64,000 nt of DNA, taken from the NCBI RefSeq assembly GCF_002082015.1, contig NZ_CP015109.1, forward strand, positions 2,757,001 to 2,821,000. The letters run 5' to 3'. This DNA comes from Sporosarcina ureae (GTDB lineage Bacteria > Bacillota > Bacilli > Bacillales_A > Planococcaceae). Position 1 is the first letter of the stretch. Each line of letters begins with the position of its first letter. The position numbers were made by a program, and so were the translations under genes. Below the pieces are notes generated by a model. It was not told the DNA's origin. It saw only the letters and a list, made by a program, of their open reading frames with translations, and made no database searches. Of this stretch, positions 1 to 7,365 are shown piece by piece.

Positions 1-34
1 CTTTGCAATGATAGTCCAAATGAAAAGTTAGGTA

Positions 35-43
35 TGCTATAAT
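35..43 (+). promoter_or_regulatory. Extended -10 promoter of first SLH gene
   Basis: TG at 35-36, one base, then TATAAT at 38-43 make an extended -10 element. No good -35 lies at the usual distance. A TTG at 43 that could open the frame upstream lies inside this -10, so transcription would begin after it. This supports the ATG at 103 as the real start. Confidence 0.6.
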
Positions 44-102
44 TGTCGAAGGAAACTACATACTATAACCAAGAAATTCAAAGACTGGGGTTGATTTTAA
101 AG

Positions 103-2370
103 ATGTTCAGCGCATCAAAGAAAAGTACATACGCTATTTTCAATTCATTGCTGATTGCGGTGTTAGTATGCTTGATTGCCTTGCCAATCCAGGCGAAAGC
201 AGAAACTGTGAACCAACGTTTCTCCGATGTCAGCAATGAATATTGGGCGAAAGATGAAGTAACACAGCTGGTGGAGGAAGGAATCATAAACGGTTATCAA
301 GATTTACAATACCGTCCAGGCATCAGCATTAAACGTGGGCAAGCGGCCAACTTGCTAACTGTCGCACTGCAATTACCTGAAGCTCCCTATCAGCCAATAT
401 TCAAGGATGTCAGCGCAAAGTCTTCCCACTTACGCGGTGCGATGTCCACGTATCAAGAAGGGATATTTAGAGGGAAGCCCGATGGCAACTTCGGTGTTAG
501 TGATGAATTAACACGCGAACAAATGGCCAGTGTGTTAGTACATGCATTTAAATTAAAAGACACAGGTGAAGAGGTACACTTTACTGATGAGAAAAGCATT
601 AGTGAATCTCACAGGTATGGCGTAAAAGTACTGATGCAGCACGGTATTACTACTGGTAAAGAGGACGGATCTTTTGCTCCGAAACTATCCGTTAACCGTG
701 GTTCGTTCGCTGTATTTCTACATAGAGCAATGATTCAAGCAGGACTGCTCGAAAAAAAGCAACCGGTTGTTTTCAATAAAACGCAAACGATGGGGAAATT
801 TGAACCCATTCGCTTTAATCAATTTCTTACAGAAGTACCCTTGACACAAGAAGGGAAGACGTACTTGCGATCCAACCATTACATGTCTTTATCAGCTAAG
901 CGAGTAAAAGCGCATGGGCATGCAACAGATCATATTTATGTCTACGGTGTGAGTGAAAGAAAAGGTACAAGAATTACTGTAACAAAACGCGAATTGCCAA
1001 ATGGTGATTACTTTACATTCGTAGAGTTAAGAAATCCTGATCGTCTACCGATTCGTGTCGACTTGGTACGGATCGATGGAAATATTAAAACGAATACATT
1101 GGAGCGTTTTGACAAATTCCCAATGAAAAAAGATGTGGATGATACATTTGGATTCGATATTGCGACTTCGCCAGTGGGGGTTCTGGAAACAGTTTCTCAA
1201 CAAGGTACTGGACAGCAAATGATTTCAAAAACATATCGTTCACGTGAGCTTGAGTTAAAGTATCGTAATGGTGCAGTCAGCCGAACACGAGAACTACAAG
1301 ATGAGAAAGAAACTTATAGCAATATTCTAATGGGAGATAACCGCGTATCGGTATATGAGCTGAATTCTAGAGGATACGATGTGGTCGATCAATGGTATCT
1401 TGCGTCGAATAAGAAGTTATTCTCGTCACAGGAAAGATTGGATTCATGGCTTCGGGAATCCATTACCAACTATAAAAAGCGTAATAAATGGTATACAGCT
1501 GAAGGTCCATACAACAAGATGGCGACAACTATTGAACCAATGCCTGCTTCAGGTCGAGGATATGGTCGTAATTTACTTTTAGTAAAAGAAGACCGTGTCA
1601 TGCTGTTATACAACCAGACGAAAGAACGCTATTATGAAGATATTTTGCATAACTCCTTTACAAATTTAGAAATCTTCAGAGGTAGTAAACCTTACTGGGA
1701 AACTGAAGTGACGAGTACGTATTTGACGAATTTATATAACTTTACTGCACCATTCGTTGATACACGCTTCAATGAACAGATTGCTTTATTCCTCTATAAT
1801 GGAGGAAAGGCATTCAATCATAAAGATTACAACGAAGGTTTGCGTAACTATGCGAACTTGCTTGTACAGCAACACAGAAAAGGGAATGTAAACTTCTTGT
1901 CTCCGACTGCATATTATATCCCGGATTACTTCCCGGCAAAATCGCAGGTGAAGACCCATACGTCAATGAACCATTTACTTGGCGGCATGAACATTCTCCT
2001 ACTCGCATTCCAGGAGTTCAATGACCCGGTCTACTTGGAAAATGCCAGTGCTATTGAAAAAGCGATTCGCTTCGAAGAGAAGAAGTGGACTCGTTCAAAT
2101 GGAGACATTTGGTACAAACGTGCTCCAAATGGTCAGTTTTCAGGAACAGATTATGTTCATCTGACATTGGAGGACTTGATTCACTCTTATGAAAAGTGGT
2201 CACAAATCGATCAGTCGAAAGCTAAAGTATTCGAGCGTATGATTAAGTCAAAGGCTGGTTATTTGAACAGTACGAAAAAAGGATATACGACCAAGATCAA
2301 AGAAGGTCTGAAACGAATCAATATGTCTAACTTATTGCCAGCAGGTAAAGAGTATACGGACGCGTTATAA
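103..2370 (+). CDS. SLH-domain surface protein with large unassigned C-terminal region
   Basis: Secreted, cell-wall-docked protein of 755 residues. It opens with a lysine-containing signal peptide ending near AKA-E. Three SLH repeats follow over roughly residues 35-215, each with the FxDV start and a GxxxGxxDGxFxP-type turn; they should bind pyruvylated secondary cell wall polymer. The remaining ~530 residues match no domain I can name. Their tail has several helical stretches rich in aromatic, His and Glu residues, loosely like an alpha/alpha-toroid sugar enzyme; this is only an impression. The frame is open back to TTG 43, but that codon is inside the -10. ATG 103 directly precedes the signal peptide and has a weak GGGG ribosome site about 12 bases upstream. 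The gene stands alone and is closed by a strong terminator. Confidence 0.85.
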   Translation: MFSASKKSTYAIFNSLLIAVLVCLIALPIQAKAETVNQRFSDVSNEYWAKDEVTQLVEEGIINGYQDLQYRPGISIKRGQAANLLTVALQLPEAPYQPIFKDVSAKSSHLRGAMSTYQEGIFRGKPDGNFGVSDELTREQMASVLVHAFKLKDTGEEVHFTDEKSISESHRYGVKVLMQHGITTGKEDGSFAPKLSVNRGSFAVFLHRAMIQAGLLEKKQPVVFNKTQTMGKFEPIRFNQFLTEVPLTQEGKTYLRSNHYMSLSAKRVKAHGHATDHIYVYGVSERKGTRITVTKRELPNGDYFTFVELRNPDRLPIRVDLVRIDGNIKTNTLERFDKFPMKKDVDDTFGFDIATSPVGVLETVSQQGTGQQMISKTYRSRELELKYRNGAVSRTRELQDEKETYSNILMGDNRVSVYELNSRGYDVVDQWYLASNKKLFSSQERLDSWLRESITNYKKRNKWYTAEGPYNKMATTIEPMPASGRGYGRNLLLVKEDRVMLLYNQTKERYYEDILHNSFTNLEIFRGSKPYWETEVTSTYLTNLYNFTAPFVDTRFNEQIALFLYNGGKAFNHKDYNEGLRNYANLLVQQHRKGNVNFLSPTAYYIPDYFPAKSQVKTHTSMNHLLGGMNILLLAFQEFNDPVYLENASAIEKAIRFEEKKWTRSNGDIWYKRAPNGQFSGTDYVHLTLEDLIHSYEKWSQIDQSKAKVFERMIKSKAGYLNSTKKGYTTKIKEGLKRINMSNLLPAGKEYTDAL

Positions 2371-2378
2371 TGATCAAG

Positions 2379-2414
2379 ACACCATCTCCGTTCGTTTAGG
2401 AGATGGTGTTTTGT
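2379..2414 (+). terminator. Rho-independent terminator
   Basis: An 11-bp stem (ACACCATCTCC / GGAGATGGTGT) with a short loop, followed by a T-rich tract just after the stop codon of the first SLH gene. Confidence 0.85.
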
Positions 2415-2450
2415 TGTTTTGCTGGGAAATTAAAGGGGAGGGAAAGTTCT

Positions 2451-2835
2451 AGGCGGATCCGGGGTTATCTATCTGAGGATTGATTGATTGAGCGGTTACT
2501 ATTGGACATTGAGCGCTTGTCGAGGTTGATAGAGCGTTTAATTAGTTAGATAGAGCGGTTGCGAGGGAGTATAGAGCACTTCTTGAGGTATTATGAGCGG
2601 ATATCGTGGGACTATGAGCGTTTGACCTAAGGGAAATGACACTCAGTTGCTTGATGTTCCAGGCAGATCAGGGGTTATCTATCCTGAGGCTTGATTGAGC
2701 GGTTACTCCCGGACATTGAGCGCTTGCCGAGGTTGATAGAGCGTTGAATTAGTTAGATAGAGCGGTTTAGAGGAAGTATAGAGCGCTTCTAGAAGTATTA
2801 TGAGCGGATATCGTGTGACTATGAGCGCTGCCCCC
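2451..2835 (+). repeat. 21-bp periodic GAGCG array A, two tandem 207-bp copies
   Basis: GAGCG cores start at 2490, 2511, 2532, 2553, 2574 (GAGCA), 2595 and 2616, and again at 2697, 2718, 2739, 2760, 2781, 2802 and 2823. Each step is exactly 21 bp and the two seven-motif blocks are 207 bp apart. Each block is preceded by a shared leader containing GGGGTTATCTAT. The three bases before GAGCG are always A/T, in the order ATT, ATT, ATA, ATA, ATA, TAT, TAT. In-frame stop codons in both copies show that it is not coding. It lies between convergent genes. Confidence 0.9.
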
Positions 2836-2930
2836 CCAAAAGAAAATGCCACTTAGTTGATCGTAAATGGAAGGCAGTGACTGCCAATCTCTCAACAATG
2901 TTTCCTCTTCTCAATGTACTTTTCAAACTA

Positions 2931-2968
2931 AAAACCACCACTCCAAAGTTACTGGAGATGGTGGTTTC
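2931..2968 (-). terminator. Terminator of the SLH glucosaminidase gene
   Basis: Read on the minus strand, arms AACCACCATCTCC / GGAGTGGTGGTT (one bulge) enclose a short loop and are followed by a T-rich stretch. It sits just past the stop of the minus-strand gene. Confidence 0.75.
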
Positions 2969-2977
2969 ATTGTCTAA

Positions 2978-5002
2978 TTAATTAACGAGCGTGACGAGAT
3001 CAGAACGGATCCAGCCATATGGTTCGTTGATTTGTGTCGTTCCTGGATTGATATCCATACGCACCTTATACCAAACAAAACCATCAGCGCCTGTTGTACG
3101 ATCTGTAACAATCAGTGGGTAGCCGAATGCCGCTAGATTACCTGGATGTTTTGGTTTGTAGGAGAATAGAATATTATTTCTATTCACCGCTTCTGGGCTT
3201 GTCCGGATATTCACTGCCGTATTGCCTGTATATGAAATTACAGCAAGTTGCGCTTGGTTCGCATCTTTATTCCCGAGGAACTGATCGATACGCCACATAT
3301 GGCCGGCAATCTTGCTTCCCCAGAATGGGTCGGATGCATATTTCATATTGAAACCGACAGCTTTATTACCTGGAGCTGCACCATTGGCATACGCACCGAG
3401 TGGGTTCGCATAGTTTAAGTTGATGTAGCGAGTGATGAATGCGTCGACACTTCTAGTCGGATTACTATAGACTTCACCTTTTTCTGGTGAAGAGTCGAAT
3501 ACGCGAATACCGAATATGTTGTTTTTCCGTTGAGCATTGCCGCTCATTCCGTAATCACTCTCATGTATAGCTGTTGCTAGGATGAACATCGCATTCACGT
3601 TATGCTTTTTCTCCATTTGTTTCACATACGTACCCAGTCCGATTAATTTTGACTTGGAAGTAGCATTTTTATAGCGAGCAATGCCTGTTTTTTGTCTTGC
3701 TTGTAGTGCGTTGGAAATAAAACGATCCAGTTCCTGTCCTGTGTACGTAGAAGGTTGGCGCACGGATTGGAATTGGAAGTACGGATAAAAGGTAATCGTA
3801 GTCGAACCGTTTAATTCCTTAAAGTGAACCCCGTCGTTACTAGTATAAGTTTGTCCTTTTTTCATTGCAGGAGAAGCAGGGCCTACTGTATATTCTGCGT
3901 AACTACCTTTATACTGTTTCGTTTTGGCATCGTATGTACGATAATAGGGTTGATGAACTAGTAAGCCATCATTTGTTACTTTATATTGGCTCGCGCCTTT
4001 AGATAATAGGGAAGGGACCAGGTCGATTTCTGCGTGTTTCGCATAATAAGTATAGCCACCTACGTCTACAACAACGCGTTCTGGACTACTGCCTACATAG
4101 TCCAATTCAAACCCTTTTTGAACATATGTTACTTCGTTTTTTAATGCAGGATCGCTATACAGTGACGTATACTGCTTAGGATTTTCCGAAGCAAATGCCT
4201 GACCGGACTTCATCTTGATAATTTTATTATTAACGGAAATCGTCTGAACAATGGAAGAGGCATTATAAGCAGCTAATGCATCTTCAAACGTAATATATGA
4301 TTCGCCTGTTACATTCAGCTGACTGTTGGAAATCGAGCTGACTTTATGCACTTTAGGGTTGTCCATACCGCCTACATTCGTAGGAGGACGCGTATTCCCT
4401 TTTCCGTCAGCAACTGCAAACATACGGAATAAAAATGCAGAAGCATGAGCGATTGTTGCGTTACTTGTCGGTTTAAAATAGCCTTGATCTCCACGTATGA
4501 TATTCAATGAAGAAGCCGCTGAAACAGCCGGTATGAAATTCGACGAGATTTTCTTACTATCCTTGAACTGGACGGTCGTTGAATTGACAGGGATATTCAG
4601 GAAGCGGAATGCTTTAAATATCATACCCGCCATTTGCTGTCGAGTAATCTGCTGATTTGCCTTGAATGAACCATCAGGATATCCTGCTAAAATTCCAGCA
4701 CCTGCAGCGTTTTGGATTTCGATTGTGCGGGAATGATTTGCTTTTAAATCCTTAAAAGCATATCTTGTCGAAGCAGGTAATTCGAGTGACCGTGCCAAAT
4801 ACGAAGCAAATTCACCTCGTGTTACTGCACGATTCGGATAGACATTCCCTTTTGCATCCTTTTGGATCACTCCTTTATCGACCCAAAATGTCAGTTCTTG
4901 TTGCATTTGATGACTAGTGAAATCATTCGCACTCGCCACCGGTGTGAAGATAGGAGAAGCAACTAAAAGCAAAAGTGTCAGTAATGTAATCAAACGTTTC
5001 AA
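2978..5002 (-). CDS. SLH-domain beta-N-acetylglucosaminidase (GH73-like autolysin)
   Basis: Secreted peptidoglycan hydrolase of 674 residues, predicted to cut the glycan strand after N-acetylglucosamine. Signal peptide 1-25 ends VASA. Three SLH repeats follow at about 27-200. An unassigned linker region (220-415) leads to a LytD/LytG-type glucosaminidase domain at about 430-575. Its AIHES motif supplies the likely catalytic Glu481, and the downstream NNIFGI and YASDPFWG motifs are typical of the family. A C-terminal SH3-like segment (about 584-674) ends with a GW-type GWIRSDLV. A GGAGG ribosome site lies just upstream of the ATG. SLH anchoring instead of the usual LysM/SH3-only anchoring fits an S-layer organism. 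Confidence 0.9.
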   Translation of the reverse strand: MKRLITLLTLLLLVASPIFTPVASANDFTSHQMQQELTFWVDKGVIQKDAKGNVYPNRAVTRGEFASYLARSLELPASTRYAFKDLKANHSRTIEIQNAAGAGILAGYPDGSFKANQQITRQQMAGMIFKAFRFLNIPVNSTTVQFKDSKKISSNFIPAVSAASSLNIIRGDQGYFKPTSNATIAHASAFLFRMFAVADGKGNTRPPTNVGGMDNPKVHKVSSISNSQLNVTGESYITFEDALAAYNASSIVQTISVNNKIIKMKSGQAFASENPKQYTSLYSDPALKNEVTYVQKGFELDYVGSSPERVVVDVGGYTYYAKHAEIDLVPSLLSKGASQYKVTNDGLLVHQPYYRTYDAKTKQYKGSYAEYTVGPASPAMKKGQTYTSNDGVHFKELNGSTTITFYPYFQFQSVRQPSTYTGQELDRFISNALQARQKTGIARYKNATSKSKLIGLGTYVKQMEKKHNVNAMFILATAIHESDYGMSGNAQRKNNIFGIRVFDSSPEKGEVYSNPTRSVDAFITRYINLNYANPLGAYANGAAPGNKAVGFNMKYASDPFWGSKIAGHMWRIDQFLGNKDANQAQLAVISYTGNTAVNIRTSPEAVNRNNILFSYKPKHPGNLAAFGYPLIVTDRTTGADGFVWYKVRMDINPGTTQINEPYGWIRSDLVTLVN

Positions 5003-5260
5003 ATCAAAACCTCCTATATAAATCTCCTACTATTGTAGCAGAAAGGACTAGTATTGGTAAGCACCTTTTGATATATTAATAGACTACCATTATAATAAAT
5101 CCCTATATAATGAATGATACATATAGACCGATAGGGTGAAATGGCATACAAATTATGTAAAATATTGATTAAAGTTGAAATGCTACATAGAGCAGTAAAC
5201 GACAATCTACAATTATTCAAAAAGATGCAACGAATGGTTTCCCTATTCCGTCCTAGATAG

Positions 5261-5269
5261 TGATATAAT
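5261..5269 (+). promoter_or_regulatory. Extended -10 promoter of the Wzy-like gene
   Basis: TGATATAAT (TG, one base, TATAAT at 5264-5269) lies about 43 bases before the start codon at 5312. No clear -35 is seen. Confidence 0.55.
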
Positions 5270-5311
5270 GCAACAAGGAACTAGCAAGTGTAGAAAGGGT
5301 TTTATAGACTA

Positions 5312-6781
5312 ATGAATATATGGAAACAACGATTAGAAAAACAATCTACAAGTACCATACTGGTTGCAGTAGCTGTGATGCTCATTGCATTATTGCTACC
5401 GTCAAAAATAGCTTTGCTTGGAACGACCTTATTTTTTGTCCTATTTTCTATTTTGAAACCGCAGCAAAGTATTCTATTTCTGGTAATCTACGTCAATATC
5501 CGACCATTTTTGCTCGAAGTGAATAGTGGAATGAAGTTAATAGGAGATTTAATTATTTTTGTCGTATTTGCATGGACGTTGTTCCATTATCGACATAATC
5601 TTCGTTCTTTATTTACATTTAAATGGTTTGAATGGTCCTACTTTGCCTTTATTTTATTTGGCTCGATCGTAGGAATTCTAAACCATGTCACGCCAATGTC
5701 TATCATATTCCAAATACGTACATTTATAATTATGTATTTGCTTTACTACATTATTTCGAGAATGACGTTGACCAACAAATGGCTACAACAACTTGCGTGG
5801 GCGACGGTATGGGTGAACGTTGTCATGTCGCTTCATGGTTTGGTGGAAAAATTGTCACTGCGTCAGTGGCTGTTGCCTGAAGAATGGAAGTATAAAGTTT
5901 TATCTGCAACAAATGCTGTGCGTATTTACGGTCTTGCTGGTAATCCAAACTCTTTGGCATTATCCTTATTTTTCGGGATTATCGGGATCATTTATTTGCA
6001 ACATGCGTACCAGCAGAATAAATACAAATGGACATTCCGTGTATTGCTCGTATTATTCTTCGGTATACTAGTACTTACGTATTCAAGAGGAACGTGGATT
6101 TCAGCAGTAGTGTTCGGTATTGTTTTCATACTCATGACAAAAAAATGGTATCTTTTGAAACGGCTAATGATTGCAGGTGTCGCTTCGATTATCCTAATAT
6201 ATTATCCCGTTAACTTGGCTGTACAATATATACAAGAGTTAAGCGTAGAAGTAGAGCAGAAGCCTGACGGGGCTGGAAGTATTGGGGGACGATTCGGCGA
6301 AACATTCGATGAGAAAAACTTAGCTCTCATGACGGAAAGCGGACGATTCTTCTATATTAGTAAGGGGTTTGAGATCTTCGGTGATCATCCTATAACGGGT
6401 ACAGGATTCGGTTCATTTGGAGGTTCAGCTACATTATCGTACGGGTCACCGATTTACGATCACTACGGTATCAGTTCGGATATTTATGGCGGGAAGTACT
6501 TCTATTCAGATAATCAGTATATTCAAGTCATCACAGAAACCGGTGTGATCGGAGTATTGATTTTCGCGCTCTTCCTGTTAAGCATGCTACGGCTCTTCTG
6601 GAAATCACGTCATACGAACTTCGGCGTGTTTATGATTGCCTTATGGTTTTCAACTGGCGTTTCCGGAATGTATTATAATATCTGGGAACTGAAGATGTAT
6701 ACATTGTTCTACTTTATCTTGCTTGGCGCATTTGTGGCGTTTAGCAAGCCGCAAGACACATCGAAACCTACGAATGGTTAA
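5312..6781 (+). CDS. O-antigen ligase / Wzy-type polysaccharide membrane protein
   Basis: Polytopic membrane protein of 489 residues with about 11-12 hydrophobic segments. It has the hallmarks of the Wzy_C/O-antigen ligase family: a GNPNSLA motif, a TYSRGTW motif after a membrane segment, a large outer loop containing GDHPITGTGFGSFGG, and a DNQYIQVITETGVIG motif before the last helices. Family members polymerise or transfer lipid-linked glycans outside the membrane. In this setting (CsaB, SLH proteins, TagO, GT4) a role in making or attaching the secondary cell wall polymer is likely but inferred. An AAAGGG ribosome site precedes the ATG by about 12 bases. The gene stands alone, with its terminator overlapping the stop codon. 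Confidence 0.8.
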   Translation: MNIWKQRLEKQSTSTILVAVAVMLIALLLPSKIALLGTTLFFVLFSILKPQQSILFLVIYVNIRPFLLEVNSGMKLIGDLIIFVVFAWTLFHYRHNLRSLFTFKWFEWSYFAFILFGSIVGILNHVTPMSIIFQIRTFIIMYLLYYIISRMTLTNKWLQQLAWATVWVNVVMSLHGLVEKLSLRQWLLPEEWKYKVLSATNAVRIYGLAGNPNSLALSLFFGIIGIIYLQHAYQQNKYKWTFRVLLVLFFGILVLTYSRGTWISAVVFGIVFILMTKKWYLLKRLMIAGVASIILIYYPVNLAVQYIQELSVEVEQKPDGAGSIGGRFGETFDEKNLALMTESGRFFYISKGFEIFGDHPITGTGFGSFGGSATLSYGSPIYDHYGISSDIYGGKYFYSDNQYIQVITETGVIGVLIFALFLLSMLRLFWKSRHTNFGVFMIALWFSTGVSGMYYNIWELKMYTLFYFILLGAFVAFSKPQDTSKPTNG

Positions 6782-6800
6782 TCCATTCGTAGGTTTTTTT
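6764..6800 (+). terminator. Terminator overlapping the stop codon
   Basis: CCTACGAATGG / CCATTCGTAGG stem with a TTAAT loop that contains the TAA stop, followed by seven or more T residues. Confidence 0.9.
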
Positions 6801-6850
6801 GGCTTGTTTGCTCATTATTTTATTTGAGTTAATCATAGAAGTGGCTTGTC

Positions 6851-7161
6851 CGCTCATAGTTCTTTTGTATCCGCTCAATGTTTTCTGGAATTCGCTCATA
6901 GTGACTCTGTATCCGCTCAAACCGCCCCCGCAGCCGCTCAATGTTGCTTGGTATCCGCTCAAACGGCCACCGCATCCGCTCAATATCGCTTGGTATCCGC
7001 TCATAGCAACTCAGCAGCCGCAGCCGCTCAATATCGCTTGGTACCCGCTCATAGCAACTCCGCAGCCGCAGCCGCTCAATGTTGCTTGGTACCCGCTCAT
7101 ACCACCTCAGCAACCGCTCAAACCGCCATCCCACCCGCTCAATACAACCCGCAATCCGCTC
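6851..7161 (-). repeat. 21-bp periodic GAGCG array B (15 motifs)
   Basis: On the plus strand CGCTC starts at 6851, 6872, 6893, 6914, 6935, 6956, 6977, 6998, 7025, 7046, 7073, 7094, 7115, 7136 and 7157. All steps are 21 bp except two of 27 bp, where a CAGCCG hexamer is doubled. Read on the minus strand the motif is (A/T)(A/T)TGAGCGG, only in the ATT/TTT and TAT flavours. A decayed unit may follow at about 7178. Because 21 is a multiple of three, the array stays open in several frames; no ribosome site or codon-like composition supports these frames. The rest of the 6801-7345 gap shows no gene. Confidence 0.9.
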
Positions 7162-7365
7162 ATAACAACCCACCATCCACGCAATTAAACCACCATAAAT
7201 CCAACCCATCACTTCAACAAAACCAAATATCTATCTAAAACTTCAAATATCTTCTAATCTCTACTTTTTTCGTTCAAACGGTACATGAAACTATAGGGCT
7301 TATTTGATAGACTAGAGATTGATAAAGAGTAGAAAAGGTGGAGTTGTGTTATCGAACAAAATACT

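Noticed and set aside
43..102. TTG 43 as start of the first SLH protein
   Set aside because: It lies within the -10 element and would put 20 polar residues before a normal signal peptide.
2490..2828. CRISPR-like array
   Set aside because: The repeated part is only ~9 bp and units are 21 bp, too short for CRISPR repeats and spacers. No cas gene is present. The same applies to arrays B and C.
6768..7238. Four overlapping open frames of 78-130 codons on both strands
   Set aside because: They arise from the 21-bp repeat array, which keeps all frames open. There is no ribosome site, the proteins are low-complexity heptads, and frames exist on both strands.
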